From: a virus
DNA: 64,000 nucleotides
Reading direction: 5' to 3' (one strand)
Virus record (IMG/VR): IMGVR_UViG_3300021964_000018
Span: 62,001 to 126,000 of that record
The notes under the pieces are model-generated. The model had not been told where the DNA came from. It did no database searches and was given only the letters and a program-made list of their open reading frames with translations. Both the position numbers and the translations under genes were made by a program. Of the stretch, positions 59,563-64,000 are shown piece after piece. Positions within the stretch are counted from its first letter, which is position 1, and each line of letters starts with the position of its first letter.

Positions 59563-59962
59563 AACTCTATTTCATCTTGTTTTTGATGACGCATGCAACA
59601 TCTTAGACATCTCTTTAAATCTTGAAACTGTATCTTCTTCAGACACAGCTGAAAATATGTTTAAAGGGTTTCAAACAAATCAAGATGATAAGCCTGAATG
59701 TGTTTTTGTTGACCTAAACATTATTGGGTCATCATTTGATGGGATAGAATTGGTTCGTAGAATTAATTATCAATACGGAAATGGTGTTGTAATAGGGATT
59801 ATTTCAAGTTCATCAGATCCTATTGAGATTGATAAGGCAAAAGGTGCAGGTGCGCAGTTTTGGATTGTAAAATCAGATGATATTGAGCCTCGCTTGGAAC
59901 AATTTAAAGCTGATTATCCTAATTATAAAAACAGGACAGGTGCTTTTAAGGTGTACAAATGA
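59525..59962 (+). CDS. Single-domain response regulator (receiver)
   Basis: 145 aa, overlapping the kinase by 38 bases (GAGG ten bases upstream). All key receiver residues are present: Asp11-Asp12, phospho-acceptor Asp63 (VFVDLN), Ser in GIISSSSD, and Lys116 (WIVKSDD). No DNA-binding or other output domain is fused. It would take phosphate from the kinase next door and pass it on or act by protein contact. Confidence 0.85.
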   Translation: MQVIKSILLVDDETLFHLVFDDACNILDISLNLETVSSSDTAENMFKGFQTNQDDKPECVFVDLNIIGSSFDGIELVRRINYQYGNGVVIGIISSSSDPIEIDKAKGAGAQFWIVKSDDIEPRLEQFKADYPNYKNRTGAFKVYK

Positions 59963-60522
59963 TTAAAATCTTAGATGAAGATAAAGCAGCTTTTATAAGG
60001 CTCGCTTTAGAAAATAAAATATATTTAGAAGGTCCTGTTTTAAAAATGATCGACACAGAGGATGATCAAGCATTTAAGATTTATCTTGCTGAAGCGATTG
60101 AAAATGATCAAAGTAATAGAAAAAAAAGATTAGCAATTACAAAGCAAATCCAGGCGCAAAATGCAGAGCTCCAGAAAAAAGCAGAAGAAAATGATAGTTT
60201 AATGGACGAGTTAAAAGATGCAGTGCAAAAAGCTGAAGACGCAAAAAAAGCTGCAATTAATGATTTAGATTTAGTTCAGAAGAAAACTCAGTTTGAATTA
60301 ATTGGTAATATTGTCAATGTTGCTTTATACACAATTATGGGCGTAGGTATTATTACAACTGGACTATACGCCGCGGCATTGTTTTGGGGGAATACTCAAG
60401 ATACAACGTTATTAGGAAATACCTGGAGTAATCTTTTTGGTATTTTGTTAACAAACTCTTTTAGTATTATTGGCACAATTATGGGTGTCAAATATGCCAG
60501 CGAAAAAGGTGAAGGAAAATGA
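59959..60522 (+). CDS. Coiled-coil membrane protein coupled to the two-component system
   Basis: 187 aa, ATGA overlap with the regulator. A coiled coil lies at about 45-105 (Gln/Glu/Lys-rich), then two hydrophobic segments (VNVALYTIMGVGIITTGLYA and LLTNSFSIIGTIMGVKYA) near 115-180. It may be the membrane partner of the two-component system or a separate virion/holin-like membrane protein. Confidence 0.5.
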   Translation: MIKILDEDKAAFIRLALENKIYLEGPVLKMIDTEDDQAFKIYLAEAIENDQSNRKKRLAITKQIQAQNAELQKKAEENDSLMDELKDAVQKAEDAKKAAINDLDLVQKKTQFELIGNIVNVALYTIMGVGIITTGLYAAALFWGNTQDTTLLGNTWSNLFGILLTNSFSIIGTIMGVKYASEKGEGK

Positions 60523-60707
60523 AAAAGCATTTAAAAGAAATTAACATGTCTTATTTTCAGCATATGAAATGCGCATTAGGCTATGCTAAAGAAAGTGGAA
60601 AAGCAATGATATATTTTTTTATTCACGCTTTCTTACCTGATATTTGGGTTGTAAAAGGCTCAAAAAAACTTAAAGAAATAAATAAGTCAATTGAGGATAG
60701 AAAATGA
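60519..60707 (+). CDS. Small membrane-associated protein
   Basis: 62 aa, coupled by ATGA. A hydrophobic stretch MIYFFIHAFLPDIWVV lies in the middle and the rest is basic. No family. Confidence 0.45.
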   Translation: MKKHLKEINMSYFQHMKCALGYAKESGKAMIYFFIHAFLPDIWVVKGSKKLKEINKSIEDRK

Positions 60708-61141
60708 AATTAACAAGAAACGGATTAAGAAGATTGATTTTAAAAGAATTTAAAGATGTAGCAGGTGGTAGCAACTATCGAATTGGAGGTGGCGGCTTTG
60801 GTTTGCCACCTGACGAACCTGACGACGGTGAAGGACCAGGAAAACCATTGACACCTTGTGAAAATTTTGACTCTAAATCACATAAAAAATCTCTTGAAAT
60901 AGTTCAATCATTATTTCAACAAGCATATGAATTAAGAGGTGAGTCAGATATATTTTTAAATCAATCTGGTTTTTTTAGCGAAGATCAGTTATTTTCAATT
61001 GACAAAGACGCAGAAATTTATTTGGAGTCTGATTTGGCTACGGAATTGTGTAAGGCTGGAAATACTTTAGAAAAAAGAATGGAAATACTAATTAGACTGA
61101 CTGATCCTAAAGCTTTATTTAGTATGCTTAACGACTATTAA
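60704..61141 (+). CDS. MKLTR-motif protein
   Basis: 145 aa, ATGA overlap. Tag MKLTRNGLRRLILKEFKD has L-K-E. A Gly/Asp/Pro-rich linker (GGGGFGLPPDEPDDGEGPG) precedes a helical domain. Inferred capsid-internal. Confidence 0.55.
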   Translation: MKLTRNGLRRLILKEFKDVAGGSNYRIGGGGFGLPPDEPDDGEGPGKPLTPCENFDSKSHKKSLEIVQSLFQQAYELRGESDIFLNQSGFFSEDQLFSIDKDAEIYLESDLATELCKAGNTLEKRMEILIRLTDPKALFSMLNDY

Positions 61142-61166
61142 AAGTTTTAATTTTTATAGATATAAT
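61138..61166 (+). promoter_or_regulatory. Weak sigma-70-type promoter candidate for the amidohydrolase
   Basis: TTAAAA, 17-base spacer, TATAAT, 20 bases before the ATG. Confidence 0.3.
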
Positions 61167-61187
61167 TAAAAACAAACAGGAGTTTAT

Positions 61188-62141
61188 ATGTTAGAAGAGT
61201 TGCGCCAAAAAATCAAAGACAAGGGCGGTTTTGTCAATGCCCATTCCCATTTAGATCGAGCCAATACGGCTCGTTTTTTTTCGAAAGAAGAACAGTATAA
61301 GTTCTTAGAAGAAAAATGGAAATTGGTAGATCGAATTAAAAAAGACAGCAATTACTGGTCTTACTATTCCCGTATCGATCAAGTCGTTTCTGATCAAATT
61401 GAAAAAGGTGTATCAACTATTTGTACATTCGTTGATGTTGATCCTATTACAACAAATAAGGCATATATTGCGGCACATGAAGTTGCAAGGGCTAGAAAAT
61501 TCGATGTTAATCTTTTGACTGCAATGCAAACACTAAAAGGTGTATTAGATCCAAGTTTAAAATCAATAGTTGACAATGCTGCTTTTTCTGTTAATATTAT
61601 AGGTTCTTTACCCGGTGCTGATCGAGGTAGAGAAGATGAACATATTGATTGGGTTATGAATGCAGCAAAGAAGTATGGAAAACGTGTACATGTGCATGTC
61701 GATCAATTAAACACTCCAAAAGAAAAAGAAACAGAATGGTTAGCAAGAAAAACAATTGAGCATGGACTAGAAGGACGGGTAACGGCAGTTCATTCAATTT
61801 CATTAGCATGTCATCCAATTGCATACAGAAAAGAAGTCTATAAAATCTGTCAGGATGCAGGATTAAGTTTTATTACTTGCCCCGGGGCTTGGATCGACCA
61901 CCAAAGAAGAGAAGACCTGGCACCGATTCATAATGCAATTACACCTGTTGATGAATTGCTTGAACATGATTTAGTAGTTGCTATTGGATCTGATAACATC
62001 TATGACGTTTATAAACCATTCGCTGACGGTGATATGATGTTTGAGTTACGATTGCTTCTTGAAGCTTGCAAAATTTACGACGTTAATGAGTTGGTTAAAA
62101 TTGCTACAATAAACGGAAAAAAAGTCCTAGGATTAAGATAA
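61188..62141 (+). CDS. Amidohydrolase-superfamily protein, cytosine-deaminase-like
   Basis: 317 aa. His19 and His21 in NAHSHLDRA, HVHVDQ in the middle, VHSISLA, and GSDNIYD near the end are the metal-binding H-x-H, H, H and D of the TIM-barrel amidohydrolases. The layout fits cytosine or isocytosine deaminases (CodA-like), but the substrate residues cannot be confirmed. If it works on a pyrimidine base it would link to the dCMP deaminase and deoxyribosyltransferase-like genes. ATG follows AGGAG. Confidence 0.75.
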   Translation: MLEELRQKIKDKGGFVNAHSHLDRANTARFFSKEEQYKFLEEKWKLVDRIKKDSNYWSYYSRIDQVVSDQIEKGVSTICTFVDVDPITTNKAYIAAHEVARARKFDVNLLTAMQTLKGVLDPSLKSIVDNAAFSVNIIGSLPGADRGREDEHIDWVMNAAKKYGKRVHVHVDQLNTPKEKETEWLARKTIEHGLEGRVTAVHSISLACHPIAYRKEVYKICQDAGLSFITCPGAWIDHQRREDLAPIHNAITPVDELLEHDLVVAIGSDNIYDVYKPFADGDMMFELRLLLEACKIYDVNELVKIATINGKKVLGLR

Positions 62142-62162
62142 TTATCCTAGAGGGATAATTTT

Positions 62163-62642
62163 GTGAAGTTAACCAAGAAACATTTAAAGCGCCTGATTAA
62201 AGAAGCATATCAACAGCATGCTTTTATTGATGCATTACACGATAAGTTCTCAGTAGAAGATGTAACTCCTGCTGAAGAAGCACCATATCGAGGTTATTAT
62301 AAAATAACCAAACAGTTTAGAATATGCAAGGTTATTTTATTTTTTACGCAATATGATGACGGTCACATTTATATATCAGATCTTTCAACAGTAGATGTTT
62401 TTGGCAGACCTAACGAAAATTGCTTTAGAAAAGGATATGCGAAACATGTATTACAAGATTTTGTAAGTTTGGCCGATCAGTTTGATATTGACATGTCTTT
62501 AACTGCTGCATCACTGGACAAAGAAAGATTTCCAAATCCTGAACTGATTAAGTTTTATGAAAAGCACGGGTTCGGAGGTGGAAATCCAAATTCAGACTGG
62601 GTTGAAATGATAAGAGATAGAAAAAGTGAGAGATCTATATGA
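62163..62642 (+). CDS. GNAT-like acetyltransferase with MKLTK motif
   Basis: 159 aa, GTG start. Tag MKLTKKHLKRLIKEAY has L-I-K-E. The C-terminal RKGYAKHVLQDFVSLADQFDI and PELIKFYEKHGFGG are the acetyl-CoA loop and the last strand of the GNAT fold. If so, an acetyltransferase would be packaged inside the virion and delivered, or cut free. Overlaps the next gene. Confidence 0.6.
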   Translation: MKLTKKHLKRLIKEAYQQHAFIDALHDKFSVEDVTPAEEAPYRGYYKITKQFRICKVILFFTQYDDGHIYISDLSTVDVFGRPNENCFRKGYAKHVLQDFVSLADQFDIDMSLTAASLDKERFPNPELIKFYEKHGFGGGNPNSDWVEMIRDRKSERSI

Positions 62643-63532
62643 AACTAACCAGAACACATTTACAAAACTTACTTATTGAACAAGTCCTATTCTCTGAGGG
62701 ACTACGTTATCATATAGAGAACTCTATTCCTCTTTATGATTGTATATATAGGCCTGGCTCAAAAGGTTTCTTCAGCCTTATTTCTGAATCACGCAAGATG
62801 TACAATAGTGGCCTGTTGCGTGTGGATGAAGATGAATTAGATATGTTAAATTCTGACATGGGGAGATTTGCAAACTACGGAAACAGAGAGGTTGCATTAG
62901 ATTTTCCAATCAGTCAAGAAGCCGATGATATGATGATGTTAAATAGCCAAGGTTTTCATAAATCAGAAGAGATGATGACTCGAGTTTTTAATAATGAGTT
63001 TGGAAATGAAATTGAAGTTGAAGTTCGAGGCTCTCATTATAATGACTTTATGGACGGTGAAAAACCCTATGAAGGAGTTTTTATTAGAATAACCGGGCCA
63101 GATAGTGAATCAAGTCAAGTTATAACAAGAATGGAAGCAGAAACGCTATTAGAGCTTTTAAGCAACTATTTCAATGAAGAACCAGAAAGACTTGATGAAA
63201 AGAAAAGACGCAAAAGAAAGAAATCAAAAGCAAAGAAATCGGGAAGCTACTATAAAGGACGCAAAGTAAAATTAAATAAACCAAAGCGTAATTCAGGTTC
63301 AGGTGGTAAATTTGTTGTTTATGTTAGAAATCAAAAAACAGGAAATATAAAGCGGATTACATTTGGTGCCCGTGGTATGACAACCGGATTAAGAAATCCT
63401 GCGCGTCGTAAATCATTTGCTGCTCGTCATCGATGTGCACAGAAAAAAGATAAACTTGCACCAGGCTATTGGGCATGTCGAATAGGTCGATACCCAGCTG
63501 TTTCTGGCGCTCCTTATACAACATGGTGGTAG
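62639..63532 (+). CDS. MKLTR-motif protein with basic C-terminal domain
   Basis: 297 aa. Tag MKLTRTHLQNLLIEQV has L-I-E. The C-terminal 90 residues are basic and end RKSFAARHRCAQKKDKLAPGYWACRIGRYPAVSG, a motif (K-x-F-x-A-R-H-x-C ... Y-W-x-C) I recall in small phage and marine head-associated proteins (DUF5872-like). It may bind DNA. Likely a head-internal protein. Confidence 0.6.
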   Translation: MKLTRTHLQNLLIEQVLFSEGLRYHIENSIPLYDCIYRPGSKGFFSLISESRKMYNSGLLRVDEDELDMLNSDMGRFANYGNREVALDFPISQEADDMMMLNSQGFHKSEEMMTRVFNNEFGNEIEVEVRGSHYNDFMDGEKPYEGVFIRITGPDSESSQVITRMEAETLLELLSNYFNEEPERLDEKKRRKRKKSKAKKSGSYYKGRKVKLNKPKRNSGSGGKFVVYVRNQKTGNIKRITFGARGMTTGLRNPARRKSFAARHRCAQKKDKLAPGYWACRIGRYPAVSGAPYTTWW

Positions 63533-63533
63533 T

Positions 63534-63905
63534 ATGAAAATAACAAAAAAACAATTAAGAAAAATAATACTTTTAGAAATGCAAAATGACAACCTAAATG
63601 ATCATAGTCGTCATTACCCAATAATAGCTCAGTTTTTACTTAGCCCTGATCATGAAACGTTTAAGCATGGGATTCTCCTAGGAGAATCATTAGAGTTGCT
63701 CGTAATAAGTGATGACCACCCAGGATACTATCATGATAGATCGTCTAGACATGTATACGAGCTTAGGATATGGTCTTCAGATTTTGCCCAATATCTTCAG
63801 CAAAACCATCCAGACGGTCCACAGCAGTCTGGTACTCAATACATTAATTATAAATTTCGTCCTGATATTAATTATTATAGCATGACAGTAAATATAGACA
63901 CATAA
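63534..63905 (+). CDS. MKITK-motif protein
   Basis: 123 aa. Tag MKITKKQLRKIILLEMQN has L-L-E. The remainder is beta-rich with YPIIAQFLLSP and SRHVYELRIWSSDFAQYLQQN. No family. Confidence 0.55.
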   Translation: MKITKKQLRKIILLEMQNDNLNDHSRHYPIIAQFLLSPDHETFKHGILLGESLELLVISDDHPGYYHDRSSRHVYELRIWSSDFAQYLQQNHPDGPQQSGTQYINYKFRPDINYYSMTVNIDT

Positions 63906-63917
63906 TTTAGAAAAACA

Positions 63918-64000
63918 ATGAAATTAACAAGAAAAGCATTAAGAAAAATTATAAGTGAGTTTAGATTACCAGAAAAGATGTATACACCTAATATTACTTC
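63918..64000 (+). CDS. MKLTR-motif protein, cut by the window edge
   Basis: Starts ATG 63918 with MKLTRKALRKIISEF (I-S-E) and continues past the window end. The tag is the only recognisable part of the 27 codons visible. It extends the series of tag-bearing genes. Confidence 0.6.
   Translation, partial: MKLTRKALRKIISEFRLPEKMYTPNIT

Overview
This window is an AT-rich piece of a large tailed-bacteriophage genome, densely packed and almost entirely on the + strand. It encodes an amidase endolysin, several very long repetitive fibre-like proteins, acidic virion or scaffold-like proteins, a C-family DNA polymerase, a FEN-type exonuclease, a truncated sigma factor, a GroEL-type chaperonin and a tmRNA. 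Both ends cut through genes. I cannot name the phage. Consensus-like sigma-70 promoters and a lipobox point to a Gram-negative-type bacterial host. The VWA/ASH-type lipoprotein and a small exported protein recall deltaproteobacteria-like bacteria (Myxococcota or Bdellovibrionota), but this is inference.

Layout. 1-11.4 kb: end of an unknown gene, a ferritin-like protein, the endolysin, then three long fibre or decoration proteins, the largest 2024 aa. 11.4-30.6 kb: metabolism and replication: a J-domain-like protein, a Fpg/Nei glycosylase, MazG-type proteins (one fused to a 5'-nucleotidase), a ThyX-like protein, a deoxyribosyltransferase-like protein, two NAD-dependent epimerases, a methyltransferase, DNA polymerase III alpha, a kinase fused to a thymidylate-synthase-like domain, dUTPase, a DHH phosphoesterase, a class II aldolase and dCMP deaminase. 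30.6-40.9 kb: a run of virion, scaffold or lysis candidates including a superoxide-dismutase-like protein, a holin candidate, spanin candidates and a 984-aa protein. 41-48.3 kb: FEN nuclease, GroEL, a sigma factor apparently split over two genes, a nucleotidyltransferase and a eukaryote-type phosphomannomutase. 48.3-55.2 kb: a lipoprotein plus secreted metzincin protease pair, then the only two minus-strand genes (fibre and PA14-like) and two more structural genes. 55.2-64 kb: tmRNA, Hsp20, a two-component system, an amidohydrolase, a GNAT protein and a series of proteins with one recurring N-terminal motif.

Two signals stand out. First, at least nine otherwise unrelated proteins begin with the same 14-20 residue basic amphipathic peptide (M-K-[LI]-x-[RK]-x-x-[LI]-[RK]-x-[LI]-[IL]) containing an [IL]-x-E site. 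It resembles the capsid-targeting peptides that the T4 prohead protease removes, so these may be proteins packaged inside the capsid. Second, genes in this group and the phage two-component system are preceded by structured leaders: four hairpins share an AAATA apical loop on covarying stems, and one gene has a perfect 24-bp inverted repeat covering its start codon. This suggests coordinated post-transcriptional control.

The metabolic genes together could supply dTMP (dCMP deaminase, dUTPase and MazG-type hydrolases, ThyX-like, TMK-like) and nucleotide sugars. The host-directed genes (lipoprotein, metzincin, two-component system, sigma factor, chaperonins, tmRNA) suggest extensive takeover and remodelling of the infected cell.
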